NCBI GenBank assembly: GCA_905221605.1
Contig: CAJNDS010002744.1
Span: 141,501-205,500, forward strand
Length of the DNA stretch: 64,000 nucleotides
Direction: 5' to 3'
Origin: Symbiodinium natans
Taxonomy: Eukaryota; Sar; Dinophyceae; Suessiales; Symbiodiniaceae
The position numbers and the translations under genes are program-made. This document shows positions 19,797 to 32,259 of the stretch, piece by piece (within the stretch, counting starts at the first letter, position 1; each line of letters opens with the position of its first letter). The notes under the pieces are model-generated. The model did not search any database and was not told where the DNA came from. It saw only the letters and a program-made list of their open reading frames with translations.

Positions 19797-20321
19797 TGGG
19801 GGGTTTTGCGGAGCGAGGCTTTTGGGGCTTCAGGGCTCTAAGGGTTGAGGGCCTTAGGGATGGTTGTTGCACTATGTTGCACTATGTTGCACTATGTTGC
19901 ACTCAAACTCGCTTCAGAGGCACTCTGCACCCTTTCCTCCAAGTGCTCGTCATTGCCTGGGTATGTGCCAGCCCAGATCTCGGATGCGCCGAGGTTTTGT
20001 TGTTGAAGTCAGTCGGGGAGTAACGAGTCTGGAGTGTGGAAGCGTGGGCGTGCAGCTTGGAATATTTGGAGCTTTCAAGTCCCCTTTGGACAAAGAAGCC
20101 CAAGCTTTTCTGCCACAAGGCCTTAGGACTCTGTGAATTTTTGCGGTCCATCACCTCGGAGAAGAGAGGCCCGAGCTCCCCAACGACCATATTGTGAGTA
20201 AGGACTCCCTGGCATCACCAGGCAGCACGTTGGCCTGGCGCTTGGTTTCAGATGGTTTTTAGAGGCTTATGACGTTCAAGGTTTTGAGTGCTTTGGGGTT
20301 TAACGCCACGGCCTCCTGCAG

Positions 20322-20476
20322 TTGAAGACCTTCTACAACAGGGAGTTGGCTGAAGCCCCCAAACGGCCCAAACGCTGAATGCCCACTTGATGGCTATGCC
20401 CATAGATCAAAACAGATATCGAGCAGCTCTTTGCGATTCTGGAGAACTCCGAGAACCCCACTGAATTTGGCTCTCG
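20322..20476 (+). CDS. Two adjacent candidate exons
   Basis: 20322-20355, after CTGCAG, reads LKTFYNRELAEA. 20406-20476, after CATAG, reads IKTDIEQLFAILENSENPTE. The two peptides are charged and helical and separated by about 50 bp. Donor sites are not canonical GT, so the boundaries are approximate. Confidence 0.4.
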
Positions 20477-20671
20477 CTAAACCCCTGCGGCAATGACCTG
20501 GAGAGCCCAGGCGGGAACACCCCCACTGCAGGAGGAGCTATCATTGGGGCGCTGCAAGACTTTCGCAAGGGAGGTTCAAGGGTTTGAGCGCATTTACTCT
20601 TTCCGGATTCGCACGGTGGTAGTCCGTCACTCTTGCGATGCTGAGTTTGATCGTAGAGCCCATTTGCACAG

Positions 20672-20709
20672 GACGACGGACGACTTTTTGAGGAGTTCTG
20701 GGGTTGGAG
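20672..20709 (+). CDS. Candidate 38-nt exon
   Basis: Lies between TTGCACAG and GTTGAC and reads DDGRLFEEFWGW. The AG|exon|GT boundaries are exact. Confidence 0.45.
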
Positions 20710-20772
20710 GTTGACAATTTGGGCTCTAGATTTCTTCAACCAAAAAGCCCATACACCTACTTGCTGATTTAG

Positions 20773-20840
20773 GAGCCGAGCTACCCGGCCCGCCCTTTCA
20801 CGCCGATCCCCTTCGCGTGGGATGCCCGAAAGTTCAGGGC
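20773..20840 (+). CDS. Candidate exon
   Basis: Reads EPSYPARPFTPIPFAWDARK, a proline/aromatic-rich peptide. The frame stays open downstream, but the sequence then becomes intron-like. Confidence 0.4.
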
Positions 20841-21139
20841 TCGTGTGGAGTTGGGGATGGTTGCAGGCTTGGGATTTGGGGTGTCTGTGCCTTTTTCTTT
20901 CAGTTGCAGGGACTTTTTCTCCTTTGAGGCTCTATTCCCGAGACACGAGCCCCGAATCAACATAGACCACAACCCCAATCCCAAAACTCTCCAGACCCTG
21001 GACCAAAGCCCAGAGCTTTACGCGGTTATCTGGGTTTGGGTAGGGAGATTGACCGCTTCCAAGAATTTTCAAGCAACTTACGCGGCTGAACCTGTCGCTT
21101 CCCGAAAGAGGGTCAAGCCCAAAGGCTCTGCGGCCCTCT

Positions 21140-21341
21140 CCCAGGCCAGTCGGCGATTTCCCCTCCTACGCGGGCGAGGTGCTGGCCTGGTCTTGGCATC
21201 CGCGCTTTGCCGATGGTTTGGGGTCTTTTCAGTTCTGCGAGCAAAGCCTCGAAGATCCCTGCATTCTCTCTTTCCCCAGCCCCTTCCAGCCCCCCGAAGA
21301 AAGCCTCCCCAATTTTGTCAGTGTAGGCAGTGCTGCCTGAA
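21140..21341 (+). CDS. Candidate exon, aromatic-rich
   Basis: One continuous frame reads GDFPSYAGEVLAWSWHPRFA, then FCEQSLEDPCILSFPSPFQP and PEESLPNFVSVGS. It reaches a TGA soon after GTAGGCAG. It resembles the PARPFTPIPFAWDARKF exon in composition. No domain recognised. Confidence 0.45.
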
Positions 21342-21835
21342 GCCGGGCGCCCGGGTGACCTCCGCCAGACATCCGTTCTAACCTTCGGCTGAGAGGCGTT
21401 CTCAGGGTTCAGTTGAAGCCCCTCCTAAGTCCCCCGATGAGAAGTCGCTCGTCGGGCCGTAGGGTTGCAGAGCAATGCGAGAGGGTGTGGGCAGTTTGGG
21501 GCAGCGCATCCAGAGCAAAAGGGGAACCCGAATAAACGTCAGGCGTGTAGTAGCTGTATGGTAGGAGTGCGAGGACCTTAGGACCTTGGTACTTGGAAGC
21601 AGTTTCTTTGATTCTGGGATATGGACAAGCACCCAATAAGTCAAACTAAGCCGTTATACACGGCTTCCTCTAAACCTTAAATGCAGTAAACCTCATACTC
21701 TCAACCGCCTCAAGCCTTCACTCCTTGTTTGAGGTGCCCGTCATGCCACTTCCTTCACCGGGAGTGGGAGGTGGGGACGCTTGCGCCCCCAAAGCTGGGC
21801 TCTGGCTGGGCTGGTCACGAAACCACATTGAACCG

Positions 21836-21897
21836 GAAGCTGGTGCTCAGAGCTAGATCTTTCGATCTCATCGCGGTGCTTCTTGACCTGGAGTGTA
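21836..21897 (+). CDS. Candidate exon
   Basis: Reads KLVLRARSFDLIAVLLDLEC, a hydrophobic helical peptide, and ends at GTAGAG. The acceptor is uncertain. Confidence 0.4.
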
Positions 21898-22025
21898 GAG
21901 TCCAAGATGCTGATCCTAAACTTCCTGACCCGCCACCCCAGAGCCTGCAAGCCCAAAGCCCGGAGCTTGCCAGCACCCGGCGCCCCGGCGCCATTGTCGC
22001 TGGCGGAGGTTCGGGGTCCTTTCAG

Positions 22026-22079
22026 CGGTTACGTGGTGGCTTTGCTTGGAAAGAGCTATCCTCGACAATCTACAGGCTC
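22026..22079 (+). CDS. Candidate exon
   Basis: Follows CCTTTCAG and reads RLRGGFAWKELSSTIYRL. A CCCTAAACC word begins within 10 bp of its end. The donor is not obvious. Confidence 0.4.
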
Positions 22080-23189
22080 CTACAACCCTAAACCTGCGTT
22101 TGGCCGAAATTCCCCTCAGGCCCACACCCTAAACCTAGCTGACCCTGAAACAGTCCTGAAAGCCATGTGTACGGACTGAAATGCCGGACGTTGGCCGACA
22201 AACCTCTGGCAAATTCGCTTCGGGTTGAGTTTGGTTCCAGCATTTGTTAGCTCTACCTCCTAATCGCTCGTCAACCCTGCACCTTACAGCTTCAGAGTTT
22301 CGGGCTCCTGCGGATACTTTTTCGGCTTTTCACCTGGGCTCGCGAGTCTTGAGCCGCCTTCTCACAAGTTGTAATATGTCTTCGAAGGCTCCGCTCCTTC
22401 CCCAGTTTGTTCCCTTGAAGCTCTGCAAGCCCGAGGCCTCGAGCATCTAAGACTCTAATTTCGAAAGCAGGGAAGCCCTATCCGGAACACCGACACTTAC
22501 GCACCTTCAAGCGTCAAAAGCTTCAAAAAAAACACGAACGCGTTCAGGCTCTTGGCCCAGTCTCCACGACTCAGCGCACGCCCCTTTCACTGGCGCTTGC
22601 GCCCGAGGAAGGGTTCCGGAAGATAGGGATGGCTGGAGCCCGTCCAAGAATGCAAGAATCCACTTGGAAGCTGAAACCCTTGGGTCTGGGTCAGAGCTGC
22701 GAGGTGTCTCAGCATTCGCACACAGAGCCCGACGCAACATCTCTTAGTCTACGAGAATCTCCCTTGCGTTTCGTAGCAGTCACTGAAGGGAGTCGCTGGT
22801 GCCCGAAAGCGAGGCCGGCGGCTTGATGTAGGGATCAGCTCGGACTTGGGGCTGCGAGGGGGCAGTGCTTGGGAATAAGGTTGGGCTCCATCATGTTGAG
22901 AGCCAAGCCAAAGGTGAGCACAATACCTTCGCATCCGTCGCAATCTTTGCATCACAGGGCGTTTCATGTAAGCAAACCCACTTTTGAAACCTTGACCGTC
23001 TTGGCGACTCTCCCAAGCTTGGGATGCAGGGTTTTCTGGTTTCAGGAGTCGAAGGCTTTTTGGGTGGCGCGGTGGGCGCTTGGCTCCAGATTCGCGATTA
23101 AACGGTCTTGGGTAGACAGCCCCAACTGTAGGCCCCATAGGCCAAAACCAACCCCGTGAATGCCGGGCCCGAAGACAGCAAACCCCGCT

Positions 23190-23253
23190 GCTCACTCATC
23201 TGTTCGCTCACTCTGTTCACTCTGCTCACTCTGTTCACTTTGTTCACTTTGAG
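23190..23253. repeat. 9-bp CACTCTGTT-type microsatellite
   Basis: About six imperfect copies of CACTCTGTT/CACTTTGTT lie in tandem, between exons. Confidence 0.8.
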
Positions 23254-23513
23254 GGTGGCTCGCCGCAGAGTGAGGGCCCAAGGGACCGGAAGTGCCAGGT
23301 CAGAAAATGCACTCGTACCATACACAGTCCGCTTCACAGGCATTGGAGCTTGGGGTTGAAGGGTCTTAATTGCTTTGGGCTCCAAAAGAGCTCCCGAGCA
23401 AGGCCAGATCACCACTTTCAGCGTGACCATCACGAAGGCCTGAGTCTCTTGACACCCCGAAGACGTGGAGTCGCAAGTGCTCGCAAAAGACTACCATGTG
23501 CCCCCTCAGCCAG

Positions 23514-24338
23514 GCCGCCGACACTGAGCTTGGCCTGGATGTGTCCCATGAGCCCAGCGGCAACGTCTTGGACTTGGTCTGTTGAGGGTTTGAGGTTTGG
23601 GATCCTGGCTTTCTATCATTCCTTGTCTCGAGAGGTTTGGTGTTGAGCGAATTCTTGCAGCACTCCCTGGGGCTGGAACTTGAAGTTGCCTTGGCTCGGG
23701 TCTTGGAATCCCAAAAGCCCAAAAGCCCTGCAGGTGCTGCGAGTGGATGGAATCCGGCAGGGCGCGGTGCAGGCCGGGAGGGTCAGGGCTTATATCAAGC
23801 TTGAGGCACGAAAAGTAATTCCCCAATCAAGCGCCAAACCATGCAATCTGCATACCTTCTCAAAATCCGCACAGGCTCACAAAGCCTTAGCCCTTCAAGC
23901 CCCAATTCCTTTCTGCCAGGCCTGGAACCAGCAATGCCTTGCATCCTCGCTTCCCGAACAGGCCCGATTATCTTCTTTAGGCGTCGAAATCTGTTGACAT
24001 GGCCATGGGCCGTTCCGCTCGGTTTCTGCCGGGCCTGGTGCCAGCGGACTAAGCCCTACAGCAGTCCAGCTTGACAACCTAGCGAGCACCGGGGTCCTGG
24101 GAAGCTCAGAAGCTCACTAGATTCGTTAATGTGGATCCCCAATGTTGTTGTCGTCGCTGTTGTTGTCGTCGAGGGTGTGGTGGCGGGACAGCTTGAACTA
24201 GCAGGTCGAGACAGGACAGCAACCAATGTTCAAACTCCTCGGTAGCCCTCTCGGAGGTCATTGCTGTCGGCGATAAGATCACGTGCGTGAATACGGTGGC
24301 CGGAGATCCGGCGAAGATGTTGAAGGCCAGTTCTGAGG
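23514..24338 (+). CDS. PDZ-like domain over four exons
   Basis: Four plus-strand islands join in frame: 23514-23576 (AADTELGLDVSHEPSGNVLD), 23661-23699 (HSLGLELEVALAR), 23734-23781 (VLRVDGIRQGAVQAGR) and 24215-24338 (VALSEVIAVGDKITCVN then TVAGDPAKMLKA). The first three are exact multiples of three, bounded by CAG and GT. LGLEL, then I-x-x-GA, then V-GD-I-x-x-VN is the order of the carboxylate-binding loop, the helix-start glycine and the GD-I-x-x-VN strand in PDZ domains, which bind peptide ends in scaffold proteins. The intron 23700-23733 would be only 34 nt. The first exon may be linker or part of another PDZ. Confidence 0.5.
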
Positions 24339-26157
24339 GTTCACCAGAGTCCGGGCTTTTTCGAAGCATCCAGGCATTCTATACATGTGCCTACCTACTG
24401 CTGCATGTTGAAGATGGCCCACATGCCGAAGCCCCCTTCCAAGCCGAGCGTTCAAACTGTAACTTAGTCGACTTAGTCCTGGCAGCTTCGACCTATGAAC
24501 AGTACAAGAGGCAGAAACACAGGGCTTGCGAGGCATTGTGAGGCATGAGTTTCTCCAAGGCGTTGCTGAAAAGTATTTCGCCCCTGTGTCTGGAGGTTAG
24601 GGCGACAGTGCCCATTGCAAGCCGTGTTTGCTCAAGGACGTGCAGTGCCCGAAAGCCCCATCTGCACCGATAGTGCACCACTCCCCAAAGCCCAGGCCTT
24701 AAACTCCTGAATGCAACTCGAGATCCCTACTCCAGGCATGCGTGTCGCAGCAGACTTTAAGCCTCGAAATCGAGCGCGAGGCGGGGCCCTCATGGATTTC
24801 CAGGATGTTTTCAGGATTTTCCGGTGCAGGTTTTGGGGTTTTGGGGTTTCAGCTTGCTCTAAGGAGTGGGTTGTTGGTGAATTGAAGTTTCTTCAAGCGA
24901 CATGTTTCTTGGAGAGGGGGATGGGGTGGGGGCTGCTTCACAACTCATCGTTCTGCAGGCCGAACCGAAGACTATAGAAACCCAAAGCTGATTGTGAAGT
25001 GCGCGTGATGTTGGAACCTCGGAACCTGGAGGTGGGATAATCACGAAAGCTCGTGTAGCGAGGCTTTCGTTTGTCTGCGTTGGCACTGATTTCTTGAACA
25101 ACACCTTGTCGCCCTCCTCCCTCCACCCCACCCCCCCCCCCCCCCCTCCTTTTTTTTTTTTGCCTTCCTTGTGCTGCGCCTCGCCAGCTCCTATTACTCT
25201 GACTCCCGCCAGCCAAGCCTGCGGAGCTTTCCTTCGACTGGCCCTCCCTCCACTCAAGTGACTCAAGTGTATCCTGTGAAGTGGAGTCAATAGAGCAAGT
25301 TGGTCGAAGCAACCCACCGGTGAGTTTTAGGACAGCTACGCTGACACTGAAACTCGCTTGACCCAATTTCGAGTCAACACGAAACACCACGCCTCGGGGC
25401 GTCGGATGTGCAGGCGGAAGTTGGTGGCTCACCTTGCGGACGTTAGCCTTGAGAGTTCCAAAGTCGGGTCTTGAGCTCAAAAGAGTCCGCCCAGGGCCCA
25501 AGCACGTCTCCAGTGAGGCCGCAAAGGGGGGGGGGGGTGCGGAAGGGGGGGGGCGGCTTCGCGAGCTTGTGAAAAGTGCAGCTGAAGGTTTGGTCCTTTT
25601 GGCCCCTGCCGCTAGCCTTGCCAGCGGGGCAATTTAGAACTTAAGACCCCTTGCATAAAGTCTTCTTGCCTGCGCACTTTGGTAAACTTCCTTCCTGGTC
25701 GCCCCCCTCAAGTGCCTCAGCTACATCCTAGAGGTCAGCACGTGCCTTGCACCCCAGAACCAAGTGGAACACTTCCCAGCATCGAATGCGCAGTTGCACT
25801 CGGCTACAGATGCACAGCCAAACAGATCCAGGCCACGAAGCCCCAACCAAACCTTTGGGCCCTAAAGCAAAGTCCACAAACTCCAACAATAGTCTATGAA
25901 GAGCCTAAATTGCTCCGGAGGAGTGGGGTGCTCAGGGCCGAAGCCACGGAGTTTGTCCCTCGTTCAGGCCTTGAGGCTGCGGGAATTCTGGAGGACTTTT
26001 AGCGGGGGCAGCAGGAGCCGAGTAGGTTTCAGGGGTTGCCGGGTTCCCTTTTGGAAGGGCCTGCAGGGCTCTCGGGCTTTCGGGGGGGTTCCAGGGCTTG
26101 ACTGTTCTGAACAAGGGTGTGTGTGCTTAGTCCAGAGTCGCTCAAGAAATCATGTAG

Positions 26158-26370
26158 GACCCGTGTGGAACAGCCATCCTCGGTTCCTCAGCCCAAGATC
26201 CTAAAGTTGAGGTAATGAATGTACCCCCTAGAGCTGCCCAAGAGCTGCTTCCAGCACTTTTCCGAAGGTGCCAGTCGCCATGGACGTCTGAGAATTGGGC
26301 AAATGAACTTCTTGAGGCTGCCAAAGCACCGGGCACCTGGAAGCCTCTCCTTGGCCCCCGTAAGGGCTGA
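26158..26370 (+). CDS. Candidate exon, 70 codons
   Basis: A frame free of stops between TAG and TGA reads DPKVEVMNVPPRAAQELLPA then RRCQSPWTSENWANELLEAA. Strongly protein-like and helical. The true boundaries lie inside this range. No domain recognised. Confidence 0.45.
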   Translation, partial: DPCGTAILGSSAQDPKVEVMNVPPRAAQELLPALFRRCQSPWTSENWANELLEAAKAPGTWKPLLGPRKG

Positions 26371-26399
26371 AGCGCCACATTAAAAAGAAGTCACCTTTT

Positions 26400-29300
26400 G
26401 CAGCCATGGGTTAAGGCCGTTCCAAGTTCTTTGGGGCGCTGAAGGGGAGTGGAACCAGATCAAGGGCACCACATGGCACAACTAGCATAATCGATCCTTT
26501 TTGTCCGCCCGGACATGACGAACGGCGCTCCGCTCCTTCAATTGCAACATGAGGGAAAGTTCTTCGTGAGTTGACTTAGTCGTGAGATCCGTGAGGCTCG
26601 TCGTGAAGTCGTTTCAAAGCAATACATGTGAAGGGCATGACCTCGCATACTCGCGCGATCTCGCGCGGAAGCCCAGTACTGACAGTGACCCGTGAACGGC
26701 TCGTACAAATTGACCCATACACAGGTCTTCTGGGGGGCCTTGTTTTTTGCCGTGCAGAGCTGCAACATATAGCTCTCCTTCAAATAAGGAATCTAGAACG
26801 GTAATGGAGGCAACAAGTCACTCACGATTACGATTGTCCATGTGGTCGCTTTGTTTATCGAGCAAAAAGAGAGAGACAAGGATGCGTGAACAACGAAGAA
26901 GAGCACATTGAACGGTTACATGGATTTCTCTATTCGGGGCCTGTTCATGTTCAAGCACTTCCTGAGTACCATCGTTTCGGAACTTGTGAGACCGACCGTT
27001 TCGAAGCAAAGAATTCAGGTTCTGGGCACTTCTCTGCATCAGCACCCCCACAGAAGAGGTCTCCCCTATCGCGGAAAGTTGCCTAACTCATTTACCCCTT
27101 TCCGGAAAGTCGGAAAGCAGCCCAGTCCCAGTGCAGTTAGGGCATCGGCCTACCTGTTAGAGGTTGGAGTTTGGGGTCTGGGGCTTACCACGTGCATCCT
27201 GGTGCTCTGGATAAGAGCTTCGACCTAGCTTTGCGCTGCGACGGCAGCCGCACGTTTTGGTAGAAGCCGAAGAGTGGTCCCGGGATCGTCTGGGACGGGG
27301 TCAGTGAAGGCGTCAACAGTTCAGAATTGAGGAGTGAAAGCCCACCAACACGTCACCACAATGCTGCAGCTCGCCTTTCTTTGAGAAGGCTTCAAGTAGC
27401 TGATCGAATGTTTTTTGGGGGGCTTGTTTCTTTCTGGTGTAGGCTTCAAGCCTTCAAGCTTCAGGATTTCGGATGTTGGGGCTGCTCCATCCCGGGCCCG
27501 CTCTCTGGAAAAGCAATGCGCAAATGCAAGAGATCTGGAGCATGCCTGGTGGAGCTTCAGGCATCATGTGTTCGTTCTTTTCCATTTCTACACCACTCAA
27601 GCATGGTGCGGGTTGCGCACGGACGGCCTAGGAGGCCAAAGTGAGGTTCTTGGTGTAGTTTTGCTTGCGGTGGACGGTGTGGACGATGTGATGAGGCCTG
27701 AAAGACTGCAGCCTATAGTGGCCCTTAGAGCATGCCTTGTGAACGCCAATGCCGAGTTCGATCGGTGATCTCCCATGTGGTCTGCTACAGTTTCTTTCTG
27801 GTGATCCGTTGGAGAACGTTGTGGGCAGTTGAGTCCGAGGTTTCAGAACTTTCACAACCCTAAACCTTTGAGTTAAAGCAGACCAGCTACTTGGGACCTG
27901 CAAGTCCCTGAAAAGGCTTAGCCTTCCATTTGGCGGGAGCGGACTAGTACGGGGTGCGGCCTGCAGAGTGAGAGTATGCCAGATCAACCCGGGTTCTAAA
28001 GAAGTCCTGACCAAAATTCTCACAAGATCCCCAATGTCATGTTGACGACCTAGTCAATAACTTGTGTACTACCTGCCAGGTGGTGTATCCTTGGTCTTCT
28101 GAGCGAAGATGTTGGGTGACAAGCGTTGCCAGAGTGTCGTCGATGTTTGCAGGCGGCAAGCTTGCATGGCCTCGCCCCATACAATGCGCTAAAATTCGTG
28201 CAATGTGCATGGCCGCGTTGAGAAACCCATCGCGGGCGCCCGAGAGCTCATGCGGTGTGCGAAAGCCCCTAAACTCAGCATATGACAGCTTCTCAACATC
28301 TTTTCATAGCATCAAGCCACCATTTACTAGCAATGAAAGCATTCTGCACTTCGTCGCTTCGGCACGTTTCTTGTCTACAAAAACATGAATGGGCTAGTGC
28401 GGTTGTTTACTTCAAACGAGTTGAGTAGAAGCGCTTCGACATCCCATGTACCATGAAGGCTTGGTACCGCTATCTCTTGGCCTGAATGGTTTTTGCCAGG
28501 ATGTGTGGCAACTGTCGCCTGAGCAAGAAGCTCCTAGAAGGCTGCCAGCAGCCTCCATAGCAAAGTTGTGCGTGCAGAATCATTAGATGTGTCTCTGACC
28601 CCTTCCTCACACAAAGGCCGCGCCGATCCTCATGCGTGTGTGGGGGCTTCAGTGGCTTCGGGTAGGCTTGCGGGCAGACATGCTGAAGACTTTCAATGGG
28701 GGAAGGAGGAGATCGTGCTGCAACATAGGTCGTCCTCCAAAGCGGCTCCTTCGGTGGATGTACATCGTCTTCCCAAGTGGTCACCCCTTCTGTGCATCTC
28801 ATGACTTACAGCCTGGCCCATCCTCCCAAGTCTGCCATTCGCAACAGGACTACTTGTGCCCACAACGAAACAGAGCTGTCTTCACCATAAGGAGACAGCG
28901 GTCTCAAGCAACAGGGCTTAGGCAGCTTGGGGTCTGGTGTTTGGGGTTGACGCCTATGCCTGGCTGATTGGTCTTTGGTGTGCTTTGAGGCTTCAATGAT
29001 CAACGCACGGATTCAAACCTAGTTGCAAACCCGAAGCCTAGACTGACCCTGTGGCGGTTGACAGGGGGTCAGTTCTTGCAATTTCATGAGGGTTTAAGGG
29101 TTTAGTGGGGCAGCTGTTGGCCCATTGGGCGTGGTTCCCATCGCCTTCCGCACAACAATTGCTCTTTTTGGCTGCATGCAGCGGTTCCTACCGCTGTAAG
29201 GGGGCATTCACCTTAGTTGTAGAGAGATCAGAAAACTCTAGTTCCAAGAGCCTCCGAACCGCCAAGAAGCTCAGGACAAACAGCCCCGAGACCTTACGCC

Positions 29301-30570
29301 CTCGATCCTGAATGTAAAGCATCGCGTCTTAACTCCGTTAGATTTTTCAGCCTCTCCGAACCTTTCAACCTTGCAACGTTGCCCAGCGACATACGAATTC
29401 GCCTCGACGCATGCATGAATCAGCGCGGGTCAGCTTCTCGCGCCCGAAGCTTGGAGAGCTCTTGAAGCTTGAGGGCTTGGAGAGCGCTGGGCTTCATGAA
29501 GGGAGGCTTCGCGCATCTTGCAAAAGCTGCCTAAGCTGCCTGACACCCCTAACCGATCCTGGCTTGGGTTCGGAGTTTTGGAGTCCTTGTGGAGTCTTGG
29601 GGGCAGAGGTCCACAATCTAGCGTCACATCCGCCGCGTGCGCTCTGTGTTGACCCAGCCCGGGCCTCAGACTTGCCGTTCAGGGTCTAGTTGGGGTATGT
29701 GGCGTACACTCAGACTCGTAGAGGTTCAGGCTCAGGCACCCACCGTTCAGCGAGTAGGCAAGCTGCTCGCCTTGCCCTCGAGTGCGACTTGTAGGGAATG
29801 TGGCCAGACAGAGTAAATGTAAAGGGTAATTCCGGCATTCCAAGCAGCTTGTGAGCACAGTAAGCCAAGTTTGTCCGAGTAATGAGACGGGAAGATCAGA
29901 CATCTGGGACGGAAGCAGAGCAATCGCAGCAAGTGAGGTCAGGAAATTGAGGGTTACAGGGCCTTCTGTAGGGCTTGAGCCTCGCAAGGGCTCTCCATGA
30001 TATGGAGGCCATGGTGGCCATGGCATGGCTGGCCATGGCATGTCCATCGCATGCCCGCTTTCTTGAGGTTGGGCCCACGTTTGGCATTGGATTTGGCCCG
30101 AGCCCTGGGCTGCGGCACCAACCACACGAAGGCTTTCCCTTCATGTCCCTTCAGGACAGGAGCTTCCAATGCCGTAACATTGGAGAGTCGTTTTTGGCCT
30201 TTGAAGGTTTCACAGGTCCCAAAAGGCCACTGAAGGTTTGATGTAAGAGTTCAGCAAAGCCCGAAACTCCGCCTCAGGCTCCCAGCTTTACGCCGCAGCA
30301 TGTGCCTCGCCGCCTGCAGCTCTGAGCCGCTGCCGGAAGGCTCTCTGGCAAGGATGTCCCCTGAGCCAGGCGTTGAGAGGAAAGTCTTAGCGAGACCACA
30401 CCTGCCATGATTCCGGGAGCAATTGGTGCCCCCGTTTCTTTCGGAAGCTGTTGTGGCGCTGGGGAGCCCTTCGGGCTCGGGGTAGCCCTGGACTCTCCAC
30501 TCTGAGAGTCCCCCCCACTCCCCCTTTCGAAAGCAAAACCAAAAACACAAGGAGAACTCAAGATCACAGG
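26400..30570. other. Mostly non-coding, weak coding islands
   Basis: I could not place firm exons. Weak plus-strand candidates are near 26890-27080 (NNEEEHIERLHGFLYSGP), 27500-27760 (CANARDLEHAWWSFRHHVFV), 28500-28550 (DVWQLSPEQEAP) and 28660-28800 (AEDFQWGKEEIVLQHRSS). 29997-30050 contains four CCATGG palindromes in 40 bp. Confidence 0.35.
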
Positions 30571-30579
30571 GGTTCCCAG

Positions 30580-30671
30580 AAATCGATAAGGCCACGCAAT
30601 TCTTCAGCAAGTGCCACGCCTCACCCGATGAGCTGCGGGATGCCTCAAGTGAGGCGCAGCCGGAGTGTCAA
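30580..30671 (+). CDS. Candidate exon
   Basis: Starts after CCCAG and reads EIDKATQFFSKCHASPDELR then DASSEAQPECQ. It stops at GTTTGAGG. One of the cleaner islands. Helical, acidic, no domain recognised. Confidence 0.5.
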
Positions 30672-30769
30672 GTTTGAGGGCTCTGGGATGGTGCGTGAGA
30701 GTTCACTGAGTTCAGTGTTTCGGCAAAGGAGGCCTGGAGCTTTGGAGCTGAGGTTTGGGGGGCTCTGCG

Positions 30770-30837
30770 GTGCCGTCGTTGGTGAACCTTCCGAAGCCAC
30801 GAAACTTCTAGAGATTCTCTACTTCCCAAGGCCCCCA
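30770..30837 (+). CDS. Candidate exon
   Basis: Reads EPSEATKLLEILYFPRPP and ends at a good donor GTAAGG. The acceptor is uncertain. Confidence 0.45.
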
Positions 30838-30904
30838 GTAAGGTTTAGGACCTTGGAATTTGAGGCCGGTTTGGGAGGATGGAAGAAGCAACAAGGGGTG
30901 GAGC

Positions 30905-30944
30905 GGAGCAAAGCGGAGCAAAGCGGAGCAAAGCGGAGCAAGGG
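30905..30944. repeat. 10-bp microsatellite
   Basis: AGCGGAGCAA occurs four times in tandem. Confidence 0.9.
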
Positions 30945-30990
30945 AGGGTGCTTGAGTTGCTTTGGTCTGTTGCATTCCTTTTGGATTCAG

Positions 30991-31065
30991 GTGCGTTTCG
31001 GATCGTTCTTGGAGTGCGCAGCCCCCGACATAGCCCCTATAGCACTCCTGGACTACACATCGAGG
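30991..31065 (+). CDS. Candidate phase-0 exon
   Basis: Begins right after GATTCAG and reads VRFGSFLECAAPDIAPIALL then DYTSR, 25 codons. A second CAG follows at 31072-31074. The donor is not a GT. Confidence 0.45.
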
Positions 31066-31440
31066 ACCTTTCAGGTGGAGTTTTCAGGGCGCTGGAATCT
31101 GTGGCCTCCATTCCTTTGCGCGCCAGAATAGCTTAAGCTCATGAATCCACAGGCCCTTAAACCCTAAAATCTGAGCCCTCTGGTAACCTTCCCACGCTAC
31201 TGGAATCCTCCTGTTTTGTTGTAAGGACTCCTGGGCCCGTGAGGGGCAGCTGCTGGTCGAAGAGTTGTCGAGGGTGGGCGGCACCTTGCTTTGGGGCTTC
31301 GAGGGTTTATAGGGGCTTCTCGGCTTCGGATTTGCTTGTGGGGAGTCAAAGATTGGAGTTGCATTCGAGACATTGTTGTGGTTTTCGGGCGCGGCAGGGT
31401 TGCACATGCCTCCCAGATTTTTCTTGACTTGTGCTGCCAG

Positions 31441-31605
31441 AGTCTTGTATGGTGAAAAAAAACTGGGAGGGTCAACGGGCAATGCGAGACGCCGCGACTC
31501 AGCAGCTGCGTTTATGGGCGTATGTGCAAGGGGGTCGCGTGTGCACGAGAGCAACATTGCGAGCCAAGAAGCTGTCCACGAAGCAGCGGGGCCACTGTGG
31601 AATTC
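31441..31605 (+). CDS. Candidate exon, basic
   Basis: After GCTGCCAG the frame reads SCMVKKNWEGQRAMRDAATQ then QLRLWAYVQGGRVCTRATLR. Basic helical sequence; a competing frame in the same stretch is less convincing. The 3' boundary is uncertain. Confidence 0.45.
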
Positions 31606-32223
31606 CACTTCGGAACCGCTGAAGCCGTTGAAGCCCAAAGCAGCTTCAAAGCCTTCAGCTGAGTTGAACTGGTAGGTGCCTTGTTGTTTCATGAAGTTCA
31701 GGCTGAGGGCGGGGGCGCTTGGGAGAATTTTTCCAGGAGGGATGGTCTCGATATGCCGGCGCCCCCGATCGGTGGCTGCCCAGGGATGCGCCGGGACCTC
31801 AGCTCCCAAACCCCAGAACATTCCAGTACCAGAACCATCCAGAACCCCCGCCCATCCCTCTTGAGCCTTGAATCTTCTCACAAAGCCGGGGATTCGCAGT
31901 GGATGGCTGTCAGACTTTGGCTTTCCACATAGACAATTACATGGAATGTAAGTATCACTGGGTTCGAGAACGCCGGGGATTCTGTGCCATCACCTGACCT
32001 GGTCTACTCCCTACAGACGCCTTTCAGGAATCCCTCACCCCACTCCCGGCTTTTGAGCACTGAAGCCACGAGGGATCTGGAGCCCCTCCCCTGGCAAAAG
32101 CAGCCGGCCATGGTCTCAGGGAAACGCGAAGCATCGCGGGGCCACGGGGGACTTTGAGGAAGGTTTCTTGCGCGGGCCACATCCAGCCTAATCATCTTCC
32201 ATAGGCTGTTTTCCTTCCGGCAG

Positions 32224-32259
32224 GTACAGAAAGCAGTAGACAAGTGGGCTTGCAACTGG
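32224..32259 (+). CDS. Candidate 36-nt exon
   Basis: Lies exactly between CTTCCGGCAG and GTTTGCG, twelve codons VQKAVDKWACNW. Phase 0 on both sides. Confidence 0.4.

Noticed and set aside
28062-28388. 108-codon plus-strand frame
   Set aside because: Open but without convincing amino-acid pattern or borders; the minus strand is equally plausible.
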